Assembly: GCF_009939225.1 (NCBI RefSeq) | Contig: NZ_JAACJR010000008.1 | Span: forward strand, 555,107 to 619,106 | Direction: 5' to 3' | Origin: Sediminibacterium soli | GTDB taxonomy: Bacteria > Bacteroidota > Bacteroidia > Chitinophagales > Chitinophagaceae | DNA: 64,000 bases | Shown here: piece by piece, positions 34,410-43,068 of the stretch | Position numbering within the stretch: position 1 is the stretch's first letter | Layout: every line of letters starts with the position of its first letter | Position numbers and translations under genes: made by a program | Notes under the pieces: model-generated | Databases searched by the model: none | What the model was told of the DNA's origin: nothing | Seen by the model: the letters and a program-made list of their open reading frames with translations, nothing else

Positions 34410-34477
34410 AAGACAGATTTATCGGGCGAAAAAACAGTGACCAGCCGGCCGAGACCGCGAGCAGGAAATACCTAAGC

Positions 34478-34532
34478 ACGATTCACCATTCCTCATGTCT
34501 CAGGTTTGACATCTCACGCCTCACGATACCTC
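34478..34532. repeat. Intergenic word repeat (family B)
   Basis: Words CACGATTCACCATTCCTCAT, GTCTCAGGTTTGACATCTCA and CGCCTCACGATACCTCA, the reverse-complement orientation of the family seen at 1010, 31232 and 60686, run into the stop codon of the M1 peptidase (34531-34533). Confidence 0.5.
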
Positions 34533-36918
34533 ATTTCCCTTTCCCCGCATTCTGCATCGGGTTAATGCCCTGCTGGGTGGCGCTTCTGCCGCTGGATGCC
34601 CTGGCTTTGAAGATGGCAAAACGGCTCGGTTCGGTATCCGCACCGCGCGGCCAGCTGTTATTGCTCAGGTCTATATCGGCTGTTTCGCGCGTAGGATCGA
34701 GCCTGATGGCGGTTGCTTTTTTCCGGGTGATGAATACCCTGCTCACTTTGTTTTCGTTCTTTCTCCAAATCTGCGCAGGTATCTTTTCTGTTTCGCTGGT
34801 ACCGTCCTCAAACGTGAACTCCACGATGATCGGCATCACCAATCCGCCCTTGTTGCTGAAATTCACTTCATACAAATGCAGGTTGGCGTACCTGGCTTTT
34901 TCTGCATCGGTCACCGGCTCCGGCGCAGCGGCAGGTGTGGGTTCGGGTTGCGCGGTAACAGAGTCATAGGGCTCGATACCCCGGGCATAACGCCAGTAAA
35001 AATCGCGCAGACTGGTGTCGGCGTCCGTCTCAAACACGATGGATTTGTCCATGCGGTTGCGTGCCGCGGAAATATCTTCAAAGGATGCCAGTATAGGTTT
35101 GTCGATACCACGCCGCCCGGTTTGTGCACCCGGTGCTGCCTGTGCCGCAGCAGCGGCATCGTATACGCCATGCTTTACGCTATCAATCGAAATATCACAG
35201 GGATCGATTCCATAAAACCATCCGCGGAAGAACCAGTCGAGGTTTTCGCCGCTGGCGTCGCCCAGGGTGCGGAAGAAATCGGCGGGGGTGGGGTGCTTGA
35301 ACGCCCATCTCCTGGCATATTCGCGAAAAGAGAAATCGAACAGGTCGCGCCCCATGATCGTTTCGCGGAGGATATTCAGACCCGCCGCTGGTTTTCCATA
35401 AGCGTTGGGGCCCAGGCTGATGATGTTCTCACTGTTGGTCATGATCGGCTCCAGCTGGTCCTTGGGTGATTTCATATAGTCTACGATCGTATACGCAGGA
35501 CCCCGGCGCGATGGAAATTTATTATCGAACAGGTTCTCCGACAGGGATTGTACAAAAGTGTTCAGCCCCTCATCCATCCATGTCCACTGGCGCTCGTCGC
35601 TGTTTACGATCATCGGGAAGAAATTATGTCCCACTTCATGAATGATCACCCCGATCATACCGTTTTTTACAGACTCGCTGTAGGTGCCATCCTCGTTGGT
35701 GCGGCCGTAGTTGAAACAGATCATCGGGTATTCCATACCATTGTTGGCCTCTATGCTTTGTGCCACAGGGTACGGATAGGGTATGGAGAATTTAGAATAG
35801 GTTTTTACGGTATGCGCCACCACTTTGGTAGAATACCTGCGCCAGAGCGCGTAGGCTTCTTTTGCATAACCGCTCATGCACATGATCTTTTTTCCTTCCA
35901 CATAGGCCGGCATTGCATCCCACACAAATTTCCTGCTCGAGGCCCAGGCAAAATCACGGACGTTCTGCGCTTTGAATATCCAGGTCTTCTTTTTTGTGCT
36001 TTTTTGTTTTTCGGCCTTCACCGCTTCTGCCAGAGTAACCACTTCCACGGGTTCTTTGGCGGTCTGGGCCTGTTTCCAGCGGGCCTGCTGGGCAGGTGTC
36101 AGCACCTGTGCATAGTTCTGGCATTCGCCGGTGGACAGGATTACGTGATCGGCCGGAACCGTCATCTGTACGGTATAGTTGCCGAAGGTAAGCGCAAACT
36201 CGCCGGTGCCTACGAACTGGTGGTTCTGCCAGCCCTGAAAATCGCTGTACACACATAAACGCGGAAACCACTGCGACATGGTAAAGAGTGCATTGCCATC
36301 TTCGGAAAAGATCTCGTATCCGCCGCGACCGTTCTTTTCCATCCGGTTGGATATCTTATACGACCAGTCGATATTGAATACAAACTGCTGTCCCGGTTTC
36401 AGTGCGGCGGGCAGGTCTATGCGCATCATGGTTTTGTTGATGGTATACCGCAGTGCTTTGCCTGCCGCATCCGTGCAGCGGGAGATCAGCTCTCCGTAGC
36501 CATTGTCGTTTTTCTGCCCGAGCAGCTGCTCTATCTGTGCCGTGCTGTACTGTTTGGACAGGCTGCCGGAACCGTTCTGGTAATTAGCGTTGTTTACGGA
36601 ACTGTGTTCGTTCTCGTCGAGCTGCAGCCAGAGATAGCGCAGTTCATCAGGAGAATTGTTATAGTACGTAACCGTTTCGCTTCCTTTCAGTCTGAGGTTG
36701 GCTTCGTCCAGTTCGCATTTGATGTTATAATCGGCGCGTTGCTGCCAGTATTTCGGGCCGGGTGCGCCGCTGGCCGTACGGTACTCGTTCGGCGTAGGCA
36801 GGATGGTTCCCAACTGTTCAAATTTGTTGCCATGGTTGGAACCGGGATTGTTCATGGTGTTCTGCGCGCTGGCAAAGCCGCAAAAAGAGATCGCTGCAAG
36901 ACAAAATAGTTTTCTCAT
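34531..36918 (-). CDS. Secreted M1-family aminopeptidase-like metallopeptidase
   Basis: Exported zinc peptidase, 795 residues; signal peptide about 1-19 (ending ASAQ). The M1 catalytic domain shows NNGMEYP (392-398, the GxMEN-type exopeptidase motif in variant form), HEVGH (zinc ligands His427 and His431, catalytic Glu428) and the third ligand Glu450 in WMDEGLN. An Ala/Pro/Gln-rich stretch near 610-680 precedes a C-terminal beta domain. It starts 9 bases after the HupE-like gene, so the two probably form one operon. Confidence 0.93.
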   Translation of the reverse strand: MRKLFCLAAISFCGFASAQNTMNNPGSNHGNKFEQLGTILPTPNEYRTASGAPGPKYWQQRADYNIKCELDEANLRLKGSETVTYYNNSPDELRYLWLQLDENEHSSVNNANYQNGSGSLSKQYSTAQIEQLLGQKNDNGYGELISRCTDAAGKALRYTINKTMMRIDLPAALKPGQQFVFNIDWSYKISNRMEKNGRGGYEIFSEDGNALFTMSQWFPRLCVYSDFQGWQNHQFVGTGEFALTFGNYTVQMTVPADHVILSTGECQNYAQVLTPAQQARWKQAQTAKEPVEVVTLAEAVKAEKQKSTKKKTWIFKAQNVRDFAWASSRKFVWDAMPAYVEGKKIMCMSGYAKEAYALWRRYSTKVVAHTVKTYSKFSIPYPYPVAQSIEANNGMEYPMICFNYGRTNEDGTYSESVKNGMIGVIIHEVGHNFFPMIVNSDERQWTWMDEGLNTFVQSLSENLFDNKFPSRRGPAYTIVDYMKSPKDQLEPIMTNSENIISLGPNAYGKPAAGLNILRETIMGRDLFDFSFREYARRWAFKHPTPADFFRTLGDASGENLDWFFRGWFYGIDPCDISIDSVKHGVYDAAAAAQAAPGAQTGRRGIDKPILASFEDISAARNRMDKSIVFETDADTSLRDFYWRYARGIEPYDSVTAQPEPTPAAAPEPVTDAEKARYANLHLYEVNFSNKGGLVMPIIVEFTFEDGTSETEKIPAQIWRKNENKVSRVFITRKKATAIRLDPTRETADIDLSNNSWPRGADTEPSRFAIFKARASSGRSATQQGINPMQNAGKGK

Positions 36919-36927
36919 CGGGATAGT

Positions 36928-37509
36928 TTAAAAGGGTATTCTTTCAAGCGCCATCTGCAAAGCCAGTGCGAAGACGCCCCCGCTCATAAACAACAGGTAC
37001 TCTCTCCGGCTGATTTTCAGAATGCCCACGAATATAAACGAAATCAGTAAAACCGCCAGTACGATCAGCAGCTGACCCGCTTCCAGTCCGAGGTTGAACG
37101 CCAGCAGCTCCGCCACAATGCTTTTATCGCCTCCCAGCAGGCTTTTCAGCTGGCTGCTGAACCCCAGGCCGTGTACCAGTCCGAAAAACAGGGCGAAAAA
37201 ATAGATAGCGGGAAACCGGCTTCTGAATGTGAATTTTTTGATGAACAGGTTGCTTACCGCGGTGACCACGATTGTTACCGGTATCAGGAACTCGATCCAG
37301 GGAACCGAATAGTTGATGATATTGAATATGCTCAGGGCAAGCGTAATGGAATGACCGATGGTAAATGCTGTTACCAGTATGATCACCTTACGCCAGTCGG
37401 AGAACTGGTAGCGCAGGCAGAGCGCCACCAGGAACAGGATATGGTCTATCCCTTTCAGGTCGGCAATATGTTCATAGCCGAATTTGAAATACAATGCGAA
37501 CTGGCTCAT
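36928..37509 (-). CDS. HupE/UreJ-like membrane protein
   Basis: Integral membrane protein, 193 residues from ATG at 37507-37509, with about six TM helices. It carries the HupE/UreJ_2 signatures GxDHILFL (GIDHILFLVALCL, about 20-32), FTIGHSITLAL (about 49-59) and FGLVHGLGFSS (about 108-118), whose His residues may bind metal. Relatives are nickel or other metal permease-like proteins of unproven role. Upstream of the M1 peptidase (9-bp gap) and divergent from a DUF6702 gene (44 bp). Confidence 0.86.
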   Translation of the reverse strand: MSQFALYFKFGYEHIADLKGIDHILFLVALCLRYQFSDWRKVIILVTAFTIGHSITLALSIFNIINYSVPWIEFLIPVTIVVTAVSNLFIKKFTFRSRFPAIYFFALFFGLVHGLGFSSQLKSLLGGDKSIVAELLAFNLGLEAGQLLIVLAVLLISFIFVGILKISRREYLLFMSGGVFALALQMALERIPF

Positions 37510-37553
37510 GCGTTGGTAGGGGTTTTTCAGGATATTTGCACAAACGCCCGTGC

Positions 37554-38042
37554 ATGGCAAATATATTGCTTCAGTGGTTAGTGACGGCAGCGGTGGCTGC
37601 GCTGCATCCTTTTTTTGTATCGGTGGTGGATATCAACCACAACGCAAAAGATGCAACGGTAGAGATCAGCGTACGGGTTTTTACCGACGATATGGAAAAA
37701 GTGCTGCAGAAATACAGCAGTAAAAAGATCGATATCCTCAACCCTGCCGACAAACCGTTTCTTGAGTCGCAGATAGCCAGTTACCTGAACCAGAAACTGC
37801 AGGTAAAGATCAATGGCCAGGCGGCAACCATGCAGTATATCGGGCACGAGATACAGAAAGAAAGCGTCTGGATGTACCTCGAAGTGCCGAAAATAAAAGA
37901 GGTAACGACTGTGGATATTGACTGCAAATTGCTGTACGACCTGGCATCGTCACAGACCAACCTGATACATGCCCGGGCAAAGGGTGCTGAAAAAAATTAC
38001 AAGCTCGACTACCCGAAGAACAGGGTTTCTTTCGGTTTCTGA
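37554..38042 (+). CDS. DUF6702-like secreted protein
   Basis: Product of 162 residues from ATG at 37554. It has a short hydrophobic leader (MANILLQWLVTAAVAALHPF, likely exported), then a compact domain with FVSVVDINHNAKDATVEISVR written as positions 21-41, FTDDMEKVL, and a C-terminal tail KNRVSFGF. The layout matches the small DUF6702 family found beside HupE-like and M1 genes in Bacteroidota. Function unknown; the conserved neighbourhood suggests a joint envelope role. Confidence 0.72.
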   Translation: MANILLQWLVTAAVAALHPFFVSVVDINHNAKDATVEISVRVFTDDMEKVLQKYSSKKIDILNPADKPFLESQIASYLNQKLQVKINGQAATMQYIGHEIQKESVWMYLEVPKIKEVTTVDIDCKLLYDLASSQTNLIHARAKGAEKNYKLDYPKNRVSFGF

Positions 38043-38054
38043 TATCGGCGGGGG

Positions 38055-38204
38055 GTAATAGGTGGAATTGTTTTATGGTTACATTGTTTTATTGCTATAG
38101 TCATGTGACCATTGAACAATTTAGCCACGCAGCCATGTAACAAGGTAACCACCGGGAACTTTAACCAACCACAATCGGCAACCGGCAATACCTCAATCCA
38201 CCCC
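38055..38204. repeat. Word repeats (families E and C) between convergent genes
   Basis: GGTGGAATTGTTTTATGGTT...(38061-38086) and its imperfect reverse complement (about 38110-38153, words ATTGAACAATTTAGCCACGC, AGCCATGTAACAAGGTAACC) flank a loop; family-C words (CAATCGGCAACCGGCAATA) follow. Likely structured 3' region for the DUF6702 and CNNM-type genes. Confidence 0.5.
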
Positions 38205-39494
38205 CTATTCTTCCTCCATTGGCTTGTTGATCGTTACCAGTACTTTGTCGATGCGGTGGTTGTCCATGTCCACAATCTCAAAATGAAATATTTTCCAGCG
38301 GCAGGTATCGCCTGTACTGGGTATCTTTTGTAATTCGTAGAGGATAAACCCAGCGAGTGTGTCGAAGTCCTGGTCGCCTTCCATCATCCATTCCGTTCTT
38401 TCAAAGCGGTGCAGGAAATCGTAAAAAGGTATCTGTGCGTCTACCAGGAAGGAGCCATCGTTTCTTTCCACGATCTCGAATGGCGGCTCATCCTCTTCGC
38501 CGGGTATGCCGCCTACGATGGCTTCGAGGATATCGTTCAGCGTAATCAGTCCCTGCACGGTGCCGTATTCATCCACGATAAACGACTGGTGCACTTTTGT
38601 CTGTTTGAATTTCTCCAGCACCTGGTAAGCGGTGTTGTTCTCGGGCACATACATAGCGTCCTTCATCAGCGTGGTTATTTCTGACTGGTCGTCCGCTGCA
38701 AACAGGTCTTTAACGGTTACCACGCCTTTGATCTTATCGATAGAGCCATCGCAAACGGGGTATACCGAATGCACCACTTCCTGCATCTGCTGTTTGATGG
38801 CCGCCACTGTTTCGCTGCCTTCTATCCAGACAATATCGCTGCGGTGCGTCATCAGCGAAGTAATGTTGCGGTCGCTGAGGTGAAACACGCGTTCGATGAT
38901 GTCCTGCTCGGCTTCTTCGATAGCGCCGGTTTCGGTGCCCTCGCTGATGATGGCCTTGATCTCTTCCTCCGTCACCGAGTTATCGCTGCCCTTGAGGTTG
39001 AGTATTTTGATGATGGCGTTTGCCGTATGGGTGAGCAGCCATACAAAGGGGAAGGTAAGCCAGGACACCACGCGCATGGGACTTGCCGCTGATTTGGCGA
39101 TTGCCTCGGGCCGGCTCAGGCCGATGCGTTTGGGGACCAGCTCGCCCAATACCAGTGAAAGAAACGTAACGATGATCACGATAACGGTGGTGGCGATGGA
39201 ACTGCTGTATTCGCGAAGAAATTCAAAATGTTCCAGCCATCGCTGCAGCGGTTCCTTGAAGGTGTCGCCTGAGTAAATACCTGTAAGCACGCCGATCAGC
39301 GTAATGCCGATCTGCACGGTAGACAGGAATGTTTCGGGCTTATTGGCCAGCTTCAGTGCGCTGCGTGCGCGCTGGTCGCCTTTGACCGCCTGTGATTCCA
39401 GCCTGGCTTTTCTTGCCGATACCAGCGCTATCTCCGCCATCGAAAAAAGGCCGTTGATGATGATCAGGATAAGGATGATGATGATCTCCGTCAT
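38205..39494 (-). CDS. CNNM/hemolysin-C-type CBS-domain membrane protein
   Basis: Membrane protein of 429 residues: DUF21/CNNM transmembrane domain (about 1-190; MTEIIIILILIIINGLFSMA, then LSTVQIGITLIGVLTGIYSG), paired CBS domains (about 215-340; HRSDIVWIEG, DEYGTVQGLITLNDILEAIV) and a CorC/HlyC-type C-terminal domain (about 350-429). Relatives are Mg2+ exporters or regulators of Mg2+ homeostasis (CorB/YfjD). Monocistronic by layout. Confidence 0.92.
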   Translation of the reverse strand: MTEIIIILILIIINGLFSMAEIALVSARKARLESQAVKGDQRARSALKLANKPETFLSTVQIGITLIGVLTGIYSGDTFKEPLQRWLEHFEFLREYSSSIATTVIVIIVTFLSLVLGELVPKRIGLSRPEAIAKSAASPMRVVSWLTFPFVWLLTHTANAIIKILNLKGSDNSVTEEEIKAIISEGTETGAIEEAEQDIIERVFHLSDRNITSLMTHRSDIVWIEGSETVAAIKQQMQEVVHSVYPVCDGSIDKIKGVVTVKDLFAADDQSEITTLMKDAMYVPENNTAYQVLEKFKQTKVHQSFIVDEYGTVQGLITLNDILEAIVGGIPGEEDEPPFEIVERNDGSFLVDAQIPFYDFLHRFERTEWMMEGDQDFDTLAGFILYELQKIPSTGDTCRWKIFHFEIVDMDNHRIDKVLVTINKPMEEE

Positions 39495-39607
39495 GGTATG
39501 TAAAACTAATCAATGTGTGTTAAACCCTGTGCAACAGGGATATTTTTACTGTTAAGACGATAAAACAGGTGGGTTATTGTGTTATCCGTACAAACCTGTT
39601 CCTGTCG

Positions 39608-41269
39608 TTACCGCTCCAGATCGATGATCACATATGCAGGCACTTCCCCGCTACGGGTTTCGGGATTGAGGAAAGGCAGCGAGAGCGATGTAACGCCAAA
39701 ATAAGGCCCTTCATGCAGTATGCGCAACGAAGGGAATAAGGCACGGAATACCGGGACGCTGTCCTTCCTGGTAAGCACCATATCGCCCTGCTGAAAATCG
39801 TGTGCCGAGGTTTTACCCGGGAAAATATGCTTTGCATAAAAATGCAGCGCCCTTCCCTCGTGAATACCGTATACCGAGATACGATCCTTATCCAGCCGCT
39901 GGTGTTCCATAAAAGCGGCGGCATCATTCCCTAACTGGTATTTCAGCACATTGGGATAGAATGCGGAACTGAGAAAAATGTTCACTCCGGTTACCGTAAA
40001 CAACGCGATCGTGAGCAGCACCGGCAGTTTGCCTTTGCGGCCCAGCAGCAGGTAGCCATACACCAGCAGCCCTGCGCAGGCCAGCGCGGCAACCACAATG
40101 GGCACGGGAAAAGGCCAGATCATCAGAACGATGACCGCTATCCAGAGCAGGGCAAAGATCACGGCGTGTATGATCAGCAACGGCTTTCTCCATGCCCTGA
40201 GCTCGTCGGTGAACAGGAGGCGGAAAAGAAATTTTGCGGTGATGATCGATGCCAGCGGAAACACCACGAAAATATAATGCGGCAGCTGAGCCTGGCTGCG
40301 CGCCAGTATGCAGTAGGTAATGATAAAACCACCGGCGCTGATCCACTCATCCCCGGCGCCGATGCGGAATTTCCCGCGCACCAGCGATACCCCTTCAAAC
40401 ACCAGGGCCACCAGGAAGAAAATGATCCAGGGAAGAAAACTCCAGATCATATTTTCCAGCAGAAAAGTAAAATGGTTCATTTCATTGAACACATTTTCTC
40501 CCGTATAACGCCCAAAACTTTGTGTCCAGTAATAAAACCGCAGTCCGGACTGTATCGGAACACCGTTGATCATTTTGCCGGGGTGCATATCGAACTGCTG
40601 GTACAGTCCGATGCTCATGGGCACCAGCAGTATGCCGATAACCAGCAGACCTACCAGGTAGTCCCACCTGAACAGCTGTTTCCAGTCGCGCCGCAACACC
40701 ATATGCGGCATAAAGGCAAATGCAGGCACCATCAGCGCAATGGGTCCTTTTGTCATCATGCCGCAGGCGATGGCGACAAAGGCAAGCAAAAAATGCTTCC
40801 ACCGGTTGCTGCCATACCAGGCGGCCAGTTGCCAGAGACTGAATGTAACCCAACCCATCAGCATGGTATCGCAACGCACATCGTGGGTTACCAGGAACAG
40901 TGCCTGGCATGAGGCCAGCACCATCGCGCTCAGCTGCGCTATCTCACGCCTGTAAAACAAACCTGCCAGCCGGTAGGTGCTGTAAACTGCCAGCAGGGCA
41001 AACAGAACGGAGGGCAGGCGGTAAGCCCAGTCGTGCACACCCAGTATTTTCATGCTGAGCGCAGACAACCAGAAAAGCATGGGCGGTTTATCAAGGTAAT
41101 CCTGTCTGAGATCAAATACCTGCAGCCAGCTATGGTTCTCCAGCATCTCCCGGCTGATGGATGCATACTGCGAGGCATCGATATCCATCAGCGGTATCAG
41201 GAACATACCTATGGCATATACGCCTGTACAAAGCAGCAATACAAAACGGAACGAACGTTGGTCGATCAT
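39608..41269 (-). CDS. GT39/ArnT-like membrane glycosyltransferase
   Basis: Polytopic inner-membrane protein of 553 residues with about 12 TM helices. The first periplasmic loop has the acidic MDIDASQYASISREM (about 28-42) and DYLDKPPMLFWLSAL (about 57-71) segments typical of GT39/PMT and ArnT enzymes, where the Asp is catalytic. Uses a polyprenyl-phosphate sugar donor to glycosylate lipid A, proteins or other acceptors. C-terminal soluble domain (about 440-553). A PAP2 phosphatase gene lies downstream on the other side of a 40-bp gap (41310), transcribed first, so they may be co-transcribed. Confidence 0.88.
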   Translation of the reverse strand: MIDQRSFRFVLLLCTGVYAIGMFLIPLMDIDASQYASISREMLENHSWLQVFDLRQDYLDKPPMLFWLSALSMKILGVHDWAYRLPSVLFALLAVYSTYRLAGLFYRREIAQLSAMVLASCQALFLVTHDVRCDTMLMGWVTFSLWQLAAWYGSNRWKHFLLAFVAIACGMMTKGPIALMVPAFAFMPHMVLRRDWKQLFRWDYLVGLLVIGILLVPMSIGLYQQFDMHPGKMINGVPIQSGLRFYYWTQSFGRYTGENVFNEMNHFTFLLENMIWSFLPWIIFFLVALVFEGVSLVRGKFRIGAGDEWISAGGFIITYCILARSQAQLPHYIFVVFPLASIITAKFLFRLLFTDELRAWRKPLLIIHAVIFALLWIAVIVLMIWPFPVPIVVAALACAGLLVYGYLLLGRKGKLPVLLTIALFTVTGVNIFLSSAFYPNVLKYQLGNDAAAFMEHQRLDKDRISVYGIHEGRALHFYAKHIFPGKTSAHDFQQGDMVLTRKDSVPVFRALFPSLRILHEGPYFGVTSLSLPFLNPETRSGEVPAYVIIDLER

Positions 41270-41309
41270 GGCTTTCGGAATAAATACCAGGCATGTGCCC
41301 GCTATAAAA

Positions 41310-41933
41310 TTAGGGTTTGTGCGCCGCAGCGGCTTCCTCTGCCGGTTTTAATTCACCGAACCGGCGCAGGTATACGGAAGAAGTGAGCCATCCCAGTGCC
41401 GCGCCCAGCAGGGCACCACAGACGATATCCAGCGGAAAATGCACGCCCACATATACCTGGCCATAGCTGATGGTGGCCGCCCACAGAAGAAAAAGATACC
41501 TCGCTTTACCAAATACCTGCCTGGTGGTGGCGATCAGAAACACGGCAAATCCAACATGGTTGGCCGCATGCGAAGAGGTAAAACTGAATCCCCCCGAACA
41601 ATGGTTCAGCAACAGCCGCACTTGTCCCAGTAAGGTATCATCCGCGCAGGGGCGCAGCCGCATAAATGTTTTTTTGAACAGGGTACTGCTCATCTGGTCG
41701 GTAAACACCAGGGTAATAATGATGAACAGCAGCCATAGCCAGAACTGTTTCCTGAAATTCAGCAGACCGAATACCACCAGGAACAGGTACAGCGGCACCC
41801 ATGCATTCGCCTCCCGCCACCAGGGCAGTATACCATCGAGCAGACCGCTTGTCCACTCGGTATTGATCTTCAGAAACAGCCATTTATCGATCTTCTCCAG
41901 CCACTGCCAGAGCGATTGCGAAAGAAGCGTCAT
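41310..41933 (-). CDS. PAP2-family membrane phosphatase
   Basis: Membrane phosphatase, 207 residues from ATG at 41931-41933; the frame is open upstream, but that part is translated word repeats. Motifs: KKTFMRLRP (about 85-93), FTSSHAANH (the PSGH-equivalent, with Ser and His; about 116-124) and VYVGVHFPLDI (about 160-170). Likely dephosphorylates undecaprenyl pyrophosphate or lipid phosphates, which would fit the adjacent GT39 gene. A TATCTTTA box ends only four bases before the ATG, suggesting a leaderless or very short leader mRNA. Confidence 0.85.
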   Translation of the reverse strand: MTLLSQSLWQWLEKIDKWLFLKINTEWTSGLLDGILPWWREANAWVPLYLFLVVFGLLNFRKQFWLWLLFIIITLVFTDQMSSTLFKKTFMRLRPCADDTLLGQVRLLLNHCSGGFSFTSSHAANHVGFAVFLIATTRQVFGKARYLFLLWAATISYGQVYVGVHFPLDIVCGALLGAALGWLTSSVYLRRFGELKPAEEAAAAHKP

Positions 41934-41941
41934 ACAGTAAA

Positions 41942-42113
41942 GATAAGCGGCAATTGGGGATTGTCGATTGGGAGATTGCCGATGGGGGATTGGTGTTTTG
42001 GATTCCGGATTTGCGGATTCCGGATTATGGATTATGGATCGTGGGTCTTTCCGAAACATCCCCAAAAACTCAGGTCAACTCACGATAACTCACGCCAACT
42101 CGCGTTTCGCGTT
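41942..42113. repeat. Word repeats (families C, A and B)
   Basis: In order: GCAATTGGGGATTGTCGATT and GGGAGATTGCCGATGGGGGA (C), TTGGATTCCGGATTTGCGGA and TTCCGGATTATGGATTATGG (A), then AACTCACGATAACTCACGCC (B-like). These fill the whole 180-bp spacer between the methyltransferase stop and the PAP2 start. Confidence 0.55.
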
Positions 42114-42860
42114 TCATTCCCCCTTCCTCGCCACAATAATCATTCGGGGAGAGTTGCGCAGGTGATAGCGGCCCAGCTGGTAGTCGCCGAACACTTCCTG
42201 TACCTGCATGCTGTGATAGGCCAGCATCTCGGTAAAATCGCCGAGGGAAAACTTGGCCACTTTTTCGGTGTACAGGTGCCGGGGCGTGGTGTTGGCGGCA
42301 TCGGTTACCTGTATCTGTTTGAAGAAATGCTCTTCGTCCTGCCATTTGGTGATATGAAAATGCACATCGGCATCGTCATAAGTCACCGATCCCTGAAGTC
42401 GGTCTTCTTCGAAATGCACGTTCAGGTAATCGATAACAAATACCCCTCCCGGAAGCAGGCCCTGGGCGATGGTGCGGATGGCGTTGTTATGTTCGCGATC
42501 GGTGCGGAAATAACCGAAACTGGTAAAAAAATTGAACGCGTAATCGAAATAATTGATCCAGAAAGGCAAGCGCATATCATGCTGGAAGAAATGCAGGTGC
42601 TCGTCTTCATACGCTTTTGCCTCGCCGATGGATGCCGCGGAAAGATCTATGCCGGTAACATCAAAGCCCATATCTGCCAGCGCTTTCGCATGACGCCCCC
42701 TTCCGCAGGCGATATCCACCATCTTAGCGCCTGCGGAAGGCCGCAGATAGCTGATGAGCGTATCGATAAAACGCAAAGCCTCTTCATCATCCCTGTGCTG
42801 GTACAACAAATGATAATAATGAGAATTGAACCAATCTTTAAACCAGGCTCTGTCCGGCAT
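42114..42860 (-). CDS. Class I SAM-dependent methyltransferase
   Basis: Cytoplasmic methyltransferase, 248 residues, ATG at 42858-42860. Motif I is MVDIACGRGRHAKALADMGF (about 48-67), motif II VTGIDLSAASIGEAK, motif IV FDYAFNFFTSFGYF. The N-terminal FKDWFNSHYYHLLYQHRD segment is typical of a Bacteroidota group of unknown substrate. A TACCTTTG box lies 17 bases upstream. Confidence 0.85.
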   Translation of the reverse strand: MPDRAWFKDWFNSHYYHLLYQHRDDEEALRFIDTLISYLRPSAGAKMVDIACGRGRHAKALADMGFDVTGIDLSAASIGEAKAYEDEHLHFFQHDMRLPFWINYFDYAFNFFTSFGYFRTDREHNNAIRTIAQGLLPGGVFVIDYLNVHFEEDRLQGSVTYDDADVHFHITKWQDEEHFFKQIQVTDAANTTPRHLYTEKVAKFSLGDFTEMLAYHSMQVQEVFGDYQLGRYHLRNSPRMIIVARKGE

Positions 42861-42877
42861 GTGCTCGCATTGTGGGG

Positions 42878-42885
42878 CAAAGGTA
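42878..42885 (-). promoter_or_regulatory. -7 box (TACCTTTG) for the methyltransferase gene
   Basis: Exact TAnnTTTG on the minus strand, 17 bases before the ATG. Confidence 0.5.
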
Positions 42886-42899
42886 GGGAATAGTGAGAG

Positions 42900-42955
42900 G
42901 GCGAGGGGGGACTGGGGATTGGGAATTGGGGATCGGGAATTTTGTAATTGGGTTG
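42900..42955. repeat. Word repeat (family C)
   Basis: Tandem words GACTGGGGATTGGGAATTGG and GGATCGGGAATTTTGTAATT in the 208-bp spacer between divergent methyltransferase and glmM genes. The remainder of the spacer shows only the glmM -7 box. Confidence 0.45.
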
Positions 42956-43041
42956 GGTGGTATACCGGGATGGTTTGGAAGGGGATCAGTAAGCAGCAGC
43001 CGCTGCATCGGATTTACCGGCGTCCAATCCTAAAATCTACC

Positions 43042-43049
43042 TATGTTTG
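43042..43049 (+). promoter_or_regulatory. -7 box (TATGTTTG) for glmM
   Basis: Exact TAnnTTTG match ending 19 bases before the chosen ATG at 43069. Confidence 0.5.
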
Positions 43050-43068
43050 TTTCCCAAAAATTGACAAC

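Noticed and set aside
41934..42065. 44-codon N-terminal extension of the PAP2 protein
   Set aside because: It is the translation of family A and C word repeats (Pro/Ser/Asn/Arg rich) and precedes a promoter box next to the chosen ATG.
42826..43068. In-frame extension of glmM by 81 codons
   Set aside because: The extension translates word repeats and spacer, overlaps the divergent methyltransferase promoter, and lacks family similarity; the TATGTTTG box sits after it.
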